Origin: Diprion similis
Taxonomy: Eukaryota; Arthropoda; Insecta; Hymenoptera; Diprionidae
NCBI RefSeq assembly: GCF_021155765.1
Contig: NC_060110.1
Coordinates: forward strand, 14,406,001 to 14,470,000
DNA: 64,000 nt
Direction: 5' to 3'
Part shown: piece by piece, positions 37,393 through 51,500 of the stretch
How positions within the stretch are numbered: the stretch's first letter is position 1
How the letters are laid out: each line of letters starts with the position of its first letter
Notes under the pieces: model-generated
What the model saw: only the letters and a program-made list of their open reading frames with translations
What the model was told of the DNA's origin: nothing
Database searches by the model: none
Program-made: the position numbers and the translations under genes

Positions 37393-38494
37393 TTCAGCCG
37401 TATGATCATGTTTTACACTTACCCGTCATCGAAAGGTATTCCAGATGAAACAAGGTGACGGCGAGAAGAGTTCCGCCAGAATTTTGCCTTTGACGAAAGC
37501 CTGTAAAAGCTGGAAATAAGCGCTGAATTACAGACACGATTGTGTATCGTAGAGGGCGTTTTTTATGGAAGCTACAATAGCAAGATCGAACCGTTTTCCC
37601 ATCCCGGCTTGTTATACCCTAACTTGATCTTCGGTAAGCGAGTAAAACGAGGCCATACGTAAATACGTAGACGTCTGAACGCACCCGTCATAGGAGTTTA
37701 AGGAGAAAGAAGGGTGCGGACGGGGTGTCTCGAAGGCCCACATTTATCCCTGGGGTCCATATCGATGAGCAGGAAGTTGAATAGATCTCATTCACGGCGA
37801 ATGGATGGGCAAGGCGACGCGCCGATAGCGGGAATCGAAACACGCACCCTTTCAGATTGCGAGGGTCGGTCAAGTGTCGGAAATTTCGAGATTCAGCACT
37901 GCGGTAGGTATACCTATGTACCTGGCTACGAGGGGCTGAAACCCCCCCGATATCAAATCAATATTTTTCAATCAACGATCGTGAATAACTCCCACAACGT
38001 TATTGAGCATCGAACGTTTCGCGGTGTCTCGGAAGTCCAAAGGTGGGGGTGAAATTTTTTCTAAAACGCGTTAGACGCTGATCGTTATACTACCTACGAG
38101 ATGCGACGTAAAATAAAGTCGTGTAAATGTATACCTGTAGGTAGGGATACCTAGCCGACATATGCTGTATCATTTACAAAGGTACTAACGCCGTCACATA
38201 TTTTACTCGGCAGCCTGCAAACTTTGGAGAGCTACCGTGAGGAGAATAAGAATTTTCCAAAGAAGATTCGTCGAAGATTGAAGATACGAAAGTAGAACAT
38301 GGTTAGCAACTTTCATCCCCGAATGTAGGGGGCCTTCATATACACCGTCGCGTCCCGTTTACGTCGTAAAATATATACAAGGGTGATTTCCGTTCTGGTG
38401 TTAGGTAAGCAGGGATAAGATTTCGTGAAAAAAATCTCAGGCCAACAGATTCCCGTCACTGTATCTCTCCCCGTTATACCAGAATAAAATTATA

Positions 38495-38565
38495 ATAACA
38501 ATAACAACAGCAAAGGAAGAAGAAATAACATCAATAATAACTATAATGATAACAATAATGATTGC
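38495..38565. repeat. Degenerate AT-rich trinucleotide patch
   Basis: Irregular AAT, AAC and ATA units. The minus-strand 172-codon frame that crosses it (38437-38955) is low in complexity and is not called. Confidence 0.6.
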
Positions 38566-41222
38566 TCGCGATAAAATACCCCAGCAATTATTCCTGCAAT
38601 GGGAGAAAGAAGAAAAGAAAAAGAAAGCCAGGCAGTAATGCTGGGAGGGACGGGTGACGATAAATGAATGAATATAACGAAATGTTTTCTCAATAACGTT
38701 TAGTGCAGATATTATTACAGGTGGCCGTAGGAAGGTGAAAGGAGGAATATTCAAGACTGGATGACCTCCCGGTTGAGTTGGAAAAAATGAAGATATTTGG
38801 CATTTAAATTTTGACCTGCTCCGTGGGCAGACAGCAGAGCGAGGTTCAATCGGTAGTTTCGAGAGTGGCGGTGGTGCGAGTTGGATTAGCCCCGAGGGTG
38901 AATCGAAATAATGAACAGGGAAACGAGATCCGACCATCATACTTCGTAATTTCACGCGTCACCTAAAACGAAGGCGAAGCTCTTCTCGACGAAGACACCA
39001 TCAGGACTCGGTAGACTCGGGATCTTCTGAAGCCTCGAGGGGTTTTCAGTGGCAGGGCAATAACGCGCCGACTCTAAAGAATACCCACGATGAATATTCA
39101 TTTGAGTTATTTGAATTTCACCTTCAATTTTTCACCTTTAATTTTATACCTTTAAACTGTGGCATCGCCTCGGCCACACCTACTACCCCGTTCGTCGAAC
39201 TCCTCCCCTCTCCCCTCGCGCAATTTTCACTAATGGTTATAGTTGACTTTTATATTATTTCAAAGAAGTAATCAGCGATCAAAACCTTTCTGAAGGACAT
39301 CTCGGCGGAATGAACTTTCTATGAGAAATTATTTAAGGCCAGTCTGAAAGTTATCGGTATTAATGTATAATGACACATATACATTCGTAGTTTGAATCAT
39401 ACATATGCAATTATGTATATGCAGTCACACTTGATGAACCGAAAATACTTACCGCAGGACTTTGAGGTAAAACATCGTACTTGAAGTATTTCACTAATTG
39501 AATGACTACAGAAAACATAAAATGAAAAGAAAATCTCTCACTACATTCGAGGTGAAATTAATGCTGTACTATTCATATTAGCTGATTTATTTGAGGCATA
39601 AAGTTTTTTGCGCCTTTGCGTCAATCTGAAAACCTTGAAAATTTTTCAAACAGTCCTCGAAGAGGTCTTATTATACCTGCATATAGGGGTACCTATTAAT
39701 TGTCACCCGGTGATTTCGCTTGAAGTTGGCAGCCATTTCAAGATACGCGATGCAGTCGACGAGATTCAAGATTTTACCCACCTAGTCATAAAATTGTAAG
39801 ATCACAGGTTAGGTGCCCCGTAAACCGAGATATTGGATATTGATCATTGTCCATTTGCCATTAAACTTTAACTTTAACTTTCGCTTCATTCTTCCGAGCA
39901 ATGACATTTTACGGTGCACATTATACGTTTCCAGTATTACAAAGGGGCTGCTTAAGCTGATTACCTGGCTCCAACCACTCACTTCAGCCTCTAGTTTCCT
40001 GGCAGTGCTTGCAGGCGCTTAAATTGCACCGTTTAAGAGTATTCGCGAACCAGCGTTCTTACCCACATACCTGTTTATGTAAAACCGATTAGCTTCCGAG
40101 TCACTTTCCTCATTATTCTTGTTTAAGGTGGAATAATGTGCTGGCTAACAAACTCATTTCAAACCGACAAGTCACAAGGCGAGCCACAAAAGTCCCGATA
40201 AACTATCTATTGCACGGCTGAAAAGCGCGATTTTATGTACTGCGGAATAAACGGTAGATCGCACAATTTTTACAACGGAAGCAAACATGGGATATTTGTT
40301 AACAGTCAACAGTTTGTCAGGATATCAGCATAGTTTAAAATCTTACCTTGATAGACGAGGTGATGTCCCCACGAAATTGGAAGGGGGCCAAATTGAGTTT
40401 GTCCATTTTTTAACATCTTTAAAATAAGTAATTCAAACAGATTCGTTTTACGTCTTTGAGCCAGACGTAAATTTATTTTTCGCGTATAAGCCTCGACATC
40501 TCTGAAATAATGTTTACACATAAGTCGAAATTTTTTTTCCTATTCTGTACTCTTCGTGAATTGAATCAGCGACAGAACTAAGAAGCGGGAAAAAATTCAA
40601 TTTGAATTAAAGTATTTCAGGTACTGAAACAGCGAAAGAGTGACAAGTTTGAAACGAATCTGTTAATCAGATTTGCACATAAATTTTTACGAAGGACCGG
40701 GGTGATGAACCTAACTCCGGATTCCGACGCCTAATACCGGGCGTCTTTACCTTGGCAAGACTCGTTGAGCCGTCGGAACGTCGGGAAGCATAATCCGTGC
40801 TTCAATATTCTCAAAGCAAGAGATAGAAAGCGTTCAGTCTTTTGCACGCGTAAATATGCTGTATCCTTATAAATGAACTCATACTCGTATACACGGAGGG
40901 GTCATTTATTACGACAAGCTCAGACATGTATAATTAAGTTGTCTTGTTTGAACTTATTTTTTTCTTCTCCCTCACTTCTTTCTTGCTCATCTCATCGTCG
41001 GCTGTATTACGATCTCGTTACATAATATTCTACTCGTTTCTGCTTCTGCACCGTAACGAGATTCGAACGACGCGACGCTTCTATTATACTTGTGTATTTA
41101 TGCATGTATGTATCTATGTATGTGCATGTACGTATACTTTCGAGACATTTAAGAAACACTCCTAAAACATTGAGCAACGTATAATAAAGTTGGTTTAACG
41201 AATTCACTCGCATTAAGCATTT

Positions 41223-41254
41223 CACACACACACACACCCACACACACACACACA
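41223..41254. repeat. (CA)n microsatellite
   Basis: About 16 CA units with one CCC interruption near 41237-41239. Confidence 0.95.
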
Positions 41255-42052
41255 AGTATATATAATATACCTAGCTACTGGTTTACCCCGGAGTTGTGGT
41301 TGCAACGGAAGTTTAAACTGATGCAGCACTGAGTGACGTATCAGGTTACTGCACCGAACATCACTGCGAAGAGTGTGATAAACTGTTGAAACGTGAAAAT
41401 AAGGAGATGAACGCTACCCGAATTTCGCTTACTGATAGTTTAGAATAGGTAAATTTGTCACATTTTCTTTTTTCCTTCTTGAATTTTAAGTTAGGTATAT
41501 TCAGAATTGTTTGTACAGCCGAATTGAATAATCCTGCGGGGAATTTTTTTCGTGAAATTACACGAGTACTAGAGTTGAAATCTGACAGACATTTTTTTTC
41601 AATGGACATCCCGAAGGATGTGAAAGATTTTTGTCAAATCGGCGGAATCGGAATTCCAGTTTTATCGATTGACCTGAAAGCCAGATGACGTTCCGTGCGA
41701 TTCGACCGCGCGAGGCGTGAGGGGTAGACGATTTTGTACGGACCACAAATAAAAGGACTCTCGCATTGCTCCATGATATTTTGTAGTAAAAGTAAATTTT
41801 ATAAAGTTTAAAACAACAATTGTTTCTTTTTTGAGTATTCATAAAATGTTACGGTTCGAACGTACCAATATTGTATTTATATAAGAATCTAAGTAATATT
41901 GTGTACCTCAATTTTAGCTTACGTATAACGTGTTAATGTTTATACCTATACATTATTACATCACGGTATACAAGTATATGTATAATCAAATAATATACTA
42001 TACGTAATGTATATAATATATATATAAACTTCGTACGAATGTGTCAACATTC

Positions 42053-42058
42053 TTTATT
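42053..42058 (-). terminator. Candidate poly(A) signal for Atg16
   Basis: AATAAA on the minus strand, about 356 bases after the Atg16 stop, in an AT-rich 3' UTR. Confidence 0.55.
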
Positions 42059-42413
42059 TTAATTTGTATTTTTAAATTTAATTTGTTTGTTGTTAGTGAA
42101 AATTTTTTGTAAACTTACTGTGCTTCGTTCATACCTTAAAAATTAAACGATCCTGTTACTGTATATCAGACTCACTGAAACATGTATAATACAAATAGCA
42201 ATTTGACCAAACCACAGCTGCCTTTAGCGTCAAAGTATATCCCCTTAGCTGGTTCTGCGCATTTGCGTAAACATGAAATCAGGGAACTTGTTCAGTTCGA
42301 GGGCAGGATTCCTTCTGTAAAAATATAGCCACATTTCGACCCACCCTCGGAATATAAATTTGATTTTCACGCTCCTTGGCACCTCCAGTTCGTATTCAAG
42401 GCGAATAATCCTG

Positions 42414-42507
42414 TCAGACGTCGCCCCAAATGGTCGCCTGCTTGGTCCTGTCTACGGAGGCGAGGTACGTTCCCTGAGGATGCCACGCGACCGCCGTCAC
42501 CGACGAC
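42414..42507 (-). CDS. Atg16: Atg16 last exon and stop
   Basis: It is 94 bases; the acceptor is a long pyrimidine tract ending TTTCTCAG. It encodes the final strand [21 protein letters not shown] and IWGDV, then TGA at 42414-42416. The C-terminus coincides with the usual ATG16L1 end. Confidence 0.95.
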
Positions 42508-45500
42508 CTGAGAAACAAACGAAAAAGGCCGTCGCTCTGAAATATGCTGATTACAGTCAGTGAAACCGAAGTTGAGGGGCGAAGGGTGAAGGGTGAAGGG
42601 CGAAGGGCGAAAGGTATGAAACGGACGGTATTAGGATTAGGCGAATGCCGTAACCGCGACAATAATTGCAGGGGCGGTGGGTTCCAGGGTTCCAACTCGG
42701 CAATAAGTCTGAGCTCCGCGGAAGCAGCGGGGCAGAAAAATTAAGCCCAAGTTATGACTCGGTCGGTGGCCTGGGCGCTATTAATCAGCGCCAGTTGGCC
42801 ACGGAAACGGCAGGTAACGCGACGGAATGAAACCTGCCTGACTGACGCCTCTATTAATCTTGCGTGACACTGACACCTAACTGACTCGTTGTCACCCTCC
42901 CGAAAATGAAACACCGCGCGACCCAATACGCGGGTTATTCTCTTCCTCCGAACCCTCTCCCGCCTCTCTTTTCCGTTACTTCATTCTCACTCAGCTTCAG
43001 CCCTCGTCGCTTTTTGCTCCTGCCGATCCTTTGACTTTTGAATATACGTGTATTATACACTTTCTACAGAGCCGTTTTTCGTCACTTCCTAAATTTGACC
43101 CGCGAGCCGAATTCTTCTCTTCCATTTGTCTCGTTTCTACGCATGCCTTCGACCCGATACCTATACCTACATGGTATAACACGACTCTCGAGATGAGATA
43201 TCTAACATCTATACGCTTTGATCTTCATCTTTGGACGACGGCGGTATATACAACACAGGTCCGCGTCATAAAGAGGTCAGGTAATCTTCGGGAGCGGTTG
43301 AAGGTTCACGACCATACGAGAGATGGAAGGATGTATTTTTAATACCGAAATGCACACAGTGCGCAGCGCGAAGGTGGAATTGCAGAGGTAAATATCCATG
43401 CTGCTTCGCTTGAATTTCTGTATATTTCATCTTTGAAGGCTTGGCCTTTACAGGCACCTACTGTGGTTCGTGTGATTATATCCAGTCAGCGGCTGGTTCT
43501 TTCAAGTCTCAGACTCGCCGAGACATTTCCGAATTGTGAATTGAAATGGTATAAAGCGAAGAGGGATAAAATAAGTCTCAAACGTGCCAGGAGTTGCCCA
43601 ACAATCCCTCTCAAGTTTGAAAAGCAAGAATTGTAACAACTGCGCACGGATTCCACTCTTTGCCCAGCCTGTTTGGCCTCGTCGAGAGATCCGCGGAATA
43701 CGCGGTGGATCGTTGGAATGGCGACGCGGACTCGCCGACGTAACTTGCTATTGCCTCTTTTGTAGTATTTAATGCGTTAGTTTCTTCTTTCGGTCCGCGT
43801 CGCGCCGGCTTGCGGATCGTCGCTCGTCAACTGCCATAACATTCAAGTAACGTAAATTGCCAAGGTAGGCATACATATATGTGGGCTCGGTGACGCTTTG
43901 AGGCGTCGTTGTTCGACTACCGCGTCTTCTTCCCTTTTAGTTAATTAAAAACGACCTCGGGTTACAAGGGCTGGGCAGGTTGGCTCCCCTAATTACAGCG
44001 TTCGACCAGCGGCCGCGGTTCGCGCGCATCGAGAACACCGAATGTCGGAGGAATAGAGAGGGGGGAAAATAGAATTTAAATACAAAAGCGGAATGGCTCG
44101 TTTAATGCACGCGAGTACGAAAACAGGACCGCATACCCGTTATCTGAACGTATCTGTCTCTTTGAACTCTGAAAATTGTATCCTACCGCTTTTATAGGCC
44201 GCTGCGCTACGCGTATGCCTGTCATTTTCCGTCCGCTGCAGTTTCAACTATCCGGAATTACAAGCGTGACACTGAGCAATTATTTTTCCCTCTTCCCTAC
44301 CGTTTTATACATCATGCGATCGGTACACGCAAATTTTGTCGTCGTATAATACCCGCACCCTAGCTCGTTGGCCGCATATTATCGTAGAATATCCATCGCC
44401 ACTGATTAACTTATTGGTAGGTATATCCTCTCTTTATCGAGTTTATCTCTCTCTATCGGATCTTCTCCCTCATATTCTATAAATTTTCGAGAGCTGAGTG
44501 CTGCTAAATTTCTATCTACCTAACTCTCGCGGTTGTCTGACTGCATTTTTACACCATTAGGTGTGTCAATGGTGGTCGGAAGAGTAATTTCGTAATTGTC
44601 TTCGTACTCGAGCGTTTTTTATTCGCCTGGATTCGCACGTGAGATTTAGTTCGCTGCACTATCCGCGTTTCCACACTGTGGGAGAATTATCTTGAGATAA
44701 GTGGAGAGGAGCGGGGGAAGAGGAGGGATATAGCGGGAGGCAATTGTGCTTCATCGTTGTCACGCGGCGGAGGAACTTCGAGAGTGTGAATAGAGCATGG
44801 CGACAGCCGAGTTCAGAAGAGAGTACTTTACCGCTACACCAACCTCGTGGTTATCAGCCACATGGGCTGTAGCATCTCTCGTGGCTGTTAGGCCGCTTAA
44901 TTAATTAAATAATTATTTAAACAAGGGTCATATACCTCAGCGCAGCCGAGAAAACTTTCTGTTAGGACGGTAACAAGGAGATAATCAACTACATGTGCAT
45001 CAGTGTTATCCTTGCATCGCGAATCCCAACGCTGCAAGCTATACATACGTATACTCGTACATTTTTCACGCTAAGGATAAAGTTCATATAAACGCGCGCC
45101 TCGTTCCACCCACGGTGTCTCTGTTGTGAAGGTATTCGTCTTTCGATGTTCATCCGCAATTTTAATTTGCGCAAAATCGACCAAAAAACTGGTGATAAAT
45201 CCTGTACGGTATTTCACTGCGGGTAAAAAATTTTACACAATTCACACAAAATTTTATTTCCCCGCATGCATTTTTAACGCACGACGTTACTCGTCGAGTA
45301 CCAATTCAAGTCTGATGGAAATTTGAAAAAAAAAAATTTCTGCTACGTATGAATATTTCCTCTATACGTGTACGAATGTAAGGTCTGATTAGATGCGACG
45401 TGATTTCTGAATATTTTACTACATAAAGTACGAGCATCTATCCGTGCACTGGCCCTCATGCATGGACTTGATTAAAATTTAACTTCAGCCAACGGGAGAG

Positions 45501-48500
45501 ATCGGAGAAATTTCTCTCCGCGAAACTTTTCCGAACAACAGTGGCAGAAGTAGTTGTACATACGTCGTTGATTTTCCACAAGTACAATCCTCTGCCCGTC
45601 TTTATACGTCCTACACATTTCTGAGCGCAGCATTTTATTCCAGTCAGGTACTTTTTTGAACTTTTTTTCCGCACCCTGCCACTTCACAACGACGACACCG
45701 AACATTCCCTTGAATTGGTTTACGCGACGCAAAGGTACTTGACCAGATGTCGATATAGCAAACAGTCTAGTCTGGACGACTTTATGAAAGCTCACGCAGA
45801 TCAAGAAAGCCCATGAACTCAAGGACGAAATGAAAATTTTGATTACTATTACGGTCAGTTTATACATACAAGAATGAAGATTCAGAGCCATTACGAATAG
45901 AAAATGAAATTTTCGTAGTGACACAAAGAATGCAAGACCAACCCCAAAAGTTTTCACACATCCAAAAGCTGGTATACCAATAATTAAAGTACATCCAACC
46001 TGTGGAAATTTTTTTAAGTTTTCAACCTGACCGTAAAATCCATTCCATTTCCATTGTGACAGAATAGTGATTAAATACCCGGTTATAGGCGAAGGGACCA
46101 GATGGGTTTAAATTTCGTCGTCATATTCTGTAATCAAGTGCTGTAACATTTATTCGTAGATTTATGAATTCGTTCACCTTTCGCCTTTCACATTCGCGTC
46201 AGCCTTTCCTCGCTAGTAACGTTGCCTTGAATTCACTAATTTATCGCGTTACTCACATCATTGATTTAAACGTTCTAACATGCACACGATGTAAATTGAG
46301 CACTGTGTATCTTCACTTTGCTCGAGCAGCTGGGCGGGACTCAGGGCAAGTGCCAGTTTATTACTAAAATGAACATCCCGTCACGATTTACACCTGGTAC
46401 AACGTTTAGCATGCCAGAGAATTAGGTCTACTTTGAGTGTGTAATACAAGCACCGCGTTGGTAGATCGTTGAGAGTGAGTTGAGGGTGAATCCGAAATAA
46501 GGAAAAACATTGGCGAGATATTTGACGAACGAATTCAAACGGCGGTATAACATCAATATGGCCGCCCTCGGCATGCTTGGAATTTAATTTTGGGTTTACG
46601 ATCACGTTTTACAGACGCCAGTTACCAAGCGCTGTATCATACCCGAGAAAATGATCGCAAGAATCGTTCAGGTACCATTTTATGGTCGATGTAAGAGAGA
46701 ACCTTCGGAAAACCAACAATTTAAATTGTGTCATTCATTTCTGCCTACGTGCGCACTTTGCATGAATGTGTTGCTTACGGTTCAGGTTCAATTTTACGCG
46801 CATGTATGAATAAATGGTGGATAAATTGGTGAAACTTACGTGTGGTCTTTGAGCACCGATTCCACTTTGTTGCTGCTTACGGACCAGATGAATACAGACC
46901 CATTGGAAGAACCAACGGCAATGTACTGTCCGTCAGGACTGAAAGTAGCGCGTGCCCAATCGCAACCAACTTTGAAACCGTCGGCACTGTAACACATTCG
47001 GTATAAAAGAAATGTTATTTTTTTTTCGAGCAGAAGTCAAGTTTCGCTTGACGTTGCATTGGCAGCGAATTTTTCTCCAAGTATTAGCGATTCCCGCGAG
47101 TTCATTTCAAACCCATGCCACATTGTTTCACTTTGCGTTTATTCGTCAAGATATACATAATCAAGCGATGGTCTACGATATTTTTCGTTTAGCAAACCAT
47201 AAACTCGGATTGGTCGTTTCATAGGGGGGGGGGGGGGGGGGGGGGTATTAATAAGGCTTGCACGGCATATTGTATAAATTTTCCAGCTAGCCGGGTGGCA
47301 GCGTCTGCAGGGAATAAGACGATGGTATATGCCGCACTTACACGCTACACGTATATGCAGCCAGACTCATTTCATGCAAAGCTCGTGTGCAAGTTTAGCT
47401 GCATATCACGCAGGCGTGACCCTTCATCGGAGAGACGGTAGAAATAACGCGTTTAAGTGAAATTTGAATTTAATTCCAGTCTCCGCATAAATTAACCTCT
47501 CCACACTTTACTATGTATGTGCTCTCCTATATGTATATACTTATATGCTCGTATGCATCAACCTAATTTGAACAAGCGAATAAATCCGCCCAGAGCTTGC
47601 TCAGATTTATAATACCGCATGCAGAAAGAAAGCTAGTATAAAGTTGGTCTTACCTGAAGGAACCGATAATTTGGTTCATCCTTAAATCCAGCAACTTCAA
47701 TGTGTCGTCACGGACACAGCTCAACAAGTAATGCGCGTCTGAAAATTAACGTAGAAAGGAAAGGTATTAAATATGCTATTTGCAAGTACCATAGTTTTAC
47801 GTTGCAGTAATCGATATTATAACCGACTAATAGGTTGAAAAAATGATTCAATCCTTGCAGAATGATTTTCTTCATAGATTATATTTCATAGATCCAATAT
47901 TAATTACTATCTAACTTTCTATTGAAATCGATCATTTAGATATCGTTATTTTTAAACAACCATACGGTATTCTGCTTACATTACGATGAAAATTTGTCTG
48001 ATAAAACTCATCTCCCGATATATAAAATCTGTTTAGATGACGCAAGGAATTGTTCTAGTCTTACAACAACTAGCCCTAATTCGAGGAACTGTTAGTTACA
48101 TTTGGTTACACGTAATTATATGATCAGCAAAAGGTTTGTCAAGAGTGGAAAAAAGAAAGAAACGAGAAAAACATCGATTACTGCTTGAAAGACATAGCAA
48201 GACGTGTACAATTATCCGTTTTATCCTAGTTTTGGATAACAGTGAAAGACCCAACACTATAGGAAAAAAAGTATCTTTGTGATTTTTGTCTTTTTTAAAG
48301 GGGCCCCAGAAACAGACCACGTGATATATAATACGATTGATCTTTGATCGCCATCAGAGCGCAGGAACTCGGAGATCCCCACCTCATTGTCGATCGAGAG
48401 GGTAGGTGAGTGAGTGGATGGGTGGGGATGGAAGCGTAGGTACGGTTAAATGAAATACGACGGGACGGGTGTGGCATAATATCTCTTTTGCTCGAATGAG

Positions 48501-51500
48501 CTGTCGAATCTCCATGGTGAATTCGGTAAATGGGTGCTTTGGGTGCTTTGGGAGTACGCAGGGTAGCAGGGCGATACGTCAATGCAACGGGGTAACTGCT
48601 CGAATAATGAAAAACGGAAGGAGAGAGGAAGAAGAAGGGAGGAACAGAAACAAGAGGGTGGAAAAACGGAGGAATGAACGTTGAGAGATTACCATCTACC
48701 CAAGCCTTCGATATTACATCGACGGCTAGGCGCACAGAATCGGGTATTTATGCTATGCCTTGTACCCCTGCACCCATCGACCTTCCTACCTTGGAACTAC
48801 TACTGGAAAGGCATTATGTAATGGCACATGTAATGCGTGTCGGTAAGTTTTCAATACAAGCGTGACTTCTGTGCGTGTGCACGGGTTGAAAAGCAATGGC
48901 GAGAAGGGAAGAATACATGGCCGCATTCGAAGACAAAGCCACCAGTAGAAATTAAACGTACAACAAAGTAGCGGTATCACGTATTTTAGAGGGAGGAACA
49001 CATCATTCATTACAAATCGTGCATGCAGCGAAATTTCTACATACATATAATAGTGCGTTTCATATATATTGCTTCCGTTTCACACCCCACTTGTTCTGCA
49101 ACGCTGGATTACGAGAACGGGTGGGGTTCAAAGCTTGAAAGGGCCAATATACCGAATGGCCGATACGTCGAAATTTTTAACATGCGAAAATAAAATAACG
49201 ATAGTTGAATTATTCGAAATCTTGATTTTTGAAAGTGTTACCGACTAGTGGTCATTCTAATCAATGACACTTTCGAAATCGAGATTTCAACTTTCCTTAT
49301 TTTATTTTCACATGTTTGAAATTTCGACACATCGGCCATTTGCAATATTATCCTTCCAAGTTTTGACCCCCACACACGGAAACAGACCATTTACATTGCC
49401 TGAATGTGTTTCGAGAAATTATTGTTTTCAGGTCCGGCTGATTTGTATCCTTTTAAAATTTGGGCTTATGGCCACTGGTTTTGTTCGATCCGTTTCCGCA
49501 GCCATCTTATATACGTAGACCCTTACAGATCGGTAGGTGTTAAACACGAACATATATTACACATCTTCTCTCGTCCGGAAATTTGCGAACCCTTCGACGT
49601 TCCGTTTGCTCCCCAGTTGTAGCTAAATCGAGTGGTTCTACTCGACCGCCCGAACGAAGAGAAACGTTATATATAACCGGAAGTTGACTCGCACTGAGGG
49701 GTGTTTGTAAGCGGGACTATAACAGTATAAATGTTTCGATTGAAAGAGTGAGATTCTCGCTGTGAAACGACATTCGGATGAGGCTTGCCAAGATGCATGT
49801 TGTGATTACAAACTAGGAGAATTTTGAGCACAATTTCCTACATTCGCCCTGAAGGGATGCGGATATGGTGACCGTATTTATCGTTGGTCCCGTAGGTCTG
49901 AGATAAGGTGGAAGTTGTTAATGACTGGGGATTTATAAACTCACCTCGGGATAGATCTAGCGATGTCACTTTGCCTTGCAGCACGATGTTGTTTGAACTG
50001 GACTCGGCTCGCGTGTCCCAGAATCTTATCGTCTTGTCAAAGTGTCCGCTGATTATCGTCGATCCCGAGCCGTCGGATATTACGACATCGTTGCAGCTTG
50101 ATCCAGCGAATTTTGTCTCTATACCTGTAAAATCATTCACGTCTGAATAGCCATGCACTTCGGTAAATCGACGAGAGCGTCATATTCGCAACGCTGATTA
50201 AAATTCCGGCACCGCTTTATATCCAACATGGTTTTCAGGTGCCTTGCGCTAATGTTATGCTAGTAAATATAAGAGAAACACGCGGAATATAGAGCTTCGC
50301 AGAATTTTTTTAACCAAAACCTATTTCGCCGATCCCTGAGGCGTTTATCTGACCTACGTTGTTTTAGCATATCGAAAAGCACGAGACTGCAAGAGGGATT
50401 TCGGTGTTATGCTTAAGCCCTGATCCAAGTGCGATATTTTTCGAAGGTCGGACAGAATTTCGGAGACTGTATACCGAAAGCCATGAATCTGTAAATTCGG
50501 GGAACCAGAGACACTGATTGTACGACACAAGTCCTGGTGTGTTTCCAGATAATTCTCGCCCTGGTTACCCACGCAACTGCCCTGTTGAACATATAACGCG
50601 AAACGGAGGGTGAAAACGAGGAATTCGCGGCGCCTTATCCGGGCACTTTTCCAGATCTTATAGAAGACTGAGCTGTGAACGGACCACTTGTCTCGGAAGT
50701 CTTTTCTGCCCGATACCTCCAGGGCAAAAATCACTCCAGGGAATTACCCGGAGCGACCTCACACATCGGCCTTACTTGAGAGCCTGGCTTACAGCGGAGG
50801 GATAATGCAGCCAAGATTTTCTCAACCCATAAGTAACGCTGGGACAGGTTTTCTCGAGTTGAAAGACCGGGGCACGGATTGTACTTTGCACGCGCGATTC
50901 GGTTCCTGTAAAAAGCGCGTGCTTCTGCTCAGTTTCCGCAACGGAGTCTGTTGAAGAAAAATTCATCTGATATTACGACGAGCATTCGTAAAATGACGTA
51001 AAATGTGTGATTGGATGATGTCAAGAACCCTGGCTTTCTCTTTGAACCCTGTGGGGAAGGAGCGTTCTTGCCTTGACATCGGCCCCCGTCCCGCAGAAGT
51101 GTTCGTCCATCATTGTAAAAGGTTCGAAGCAAATCAAACGACGGGAAGCCACAAGTGTCGCGGGAGAAAACCGGGCGGTAACCCAAGTTGGTGTTAATTC
51201 CTGAAGGGTTCGTTGCGTGCGGCACGTGGCTGCCACAGATCGTTGGTCGGAACGGGTTCGGTAGATTGAATACAAGGGTGGAATTTCTAGCGCGATTATT
51301 TCCCTGTACCTTCCGTAGGAACGGTACAAAGTGTCAACGACGGGCGTCAGCTTGAGCGTGTAATAGTCAAGAGCCACTGTTACCGGATGGCTGAATTATC
51401 AACATTTTCGCGGTCCTCAGGTAGGGTTTGAGGTGAAGGGCTTACCGATGGCGGACGGAGGTCCGGGTCTTGGTTCCTGGTACCACGAGTTTGGGACTAG

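Larger units (their letters stand above)
34901..42052. other. Intergenic between Beat and Atg16
   Basis: Mostly unstructured, with alternating AT-rich and GC-richer stretches. Two weak minus-strand exon candidates (35697-36147 and 37302-37392) and simple repeats are listed separately. The other open frames overlap on both strands and match nothing. Confidence 0.5.

Noticed and set aside
45472..45957. Minus-strand open frame of 161 codons with a hydrophobic half, considered as a chemoreceptor fragment
   Set aside because: No receptor signature could be seen, and one or two frames of this size are expected by chance in a window of this length.
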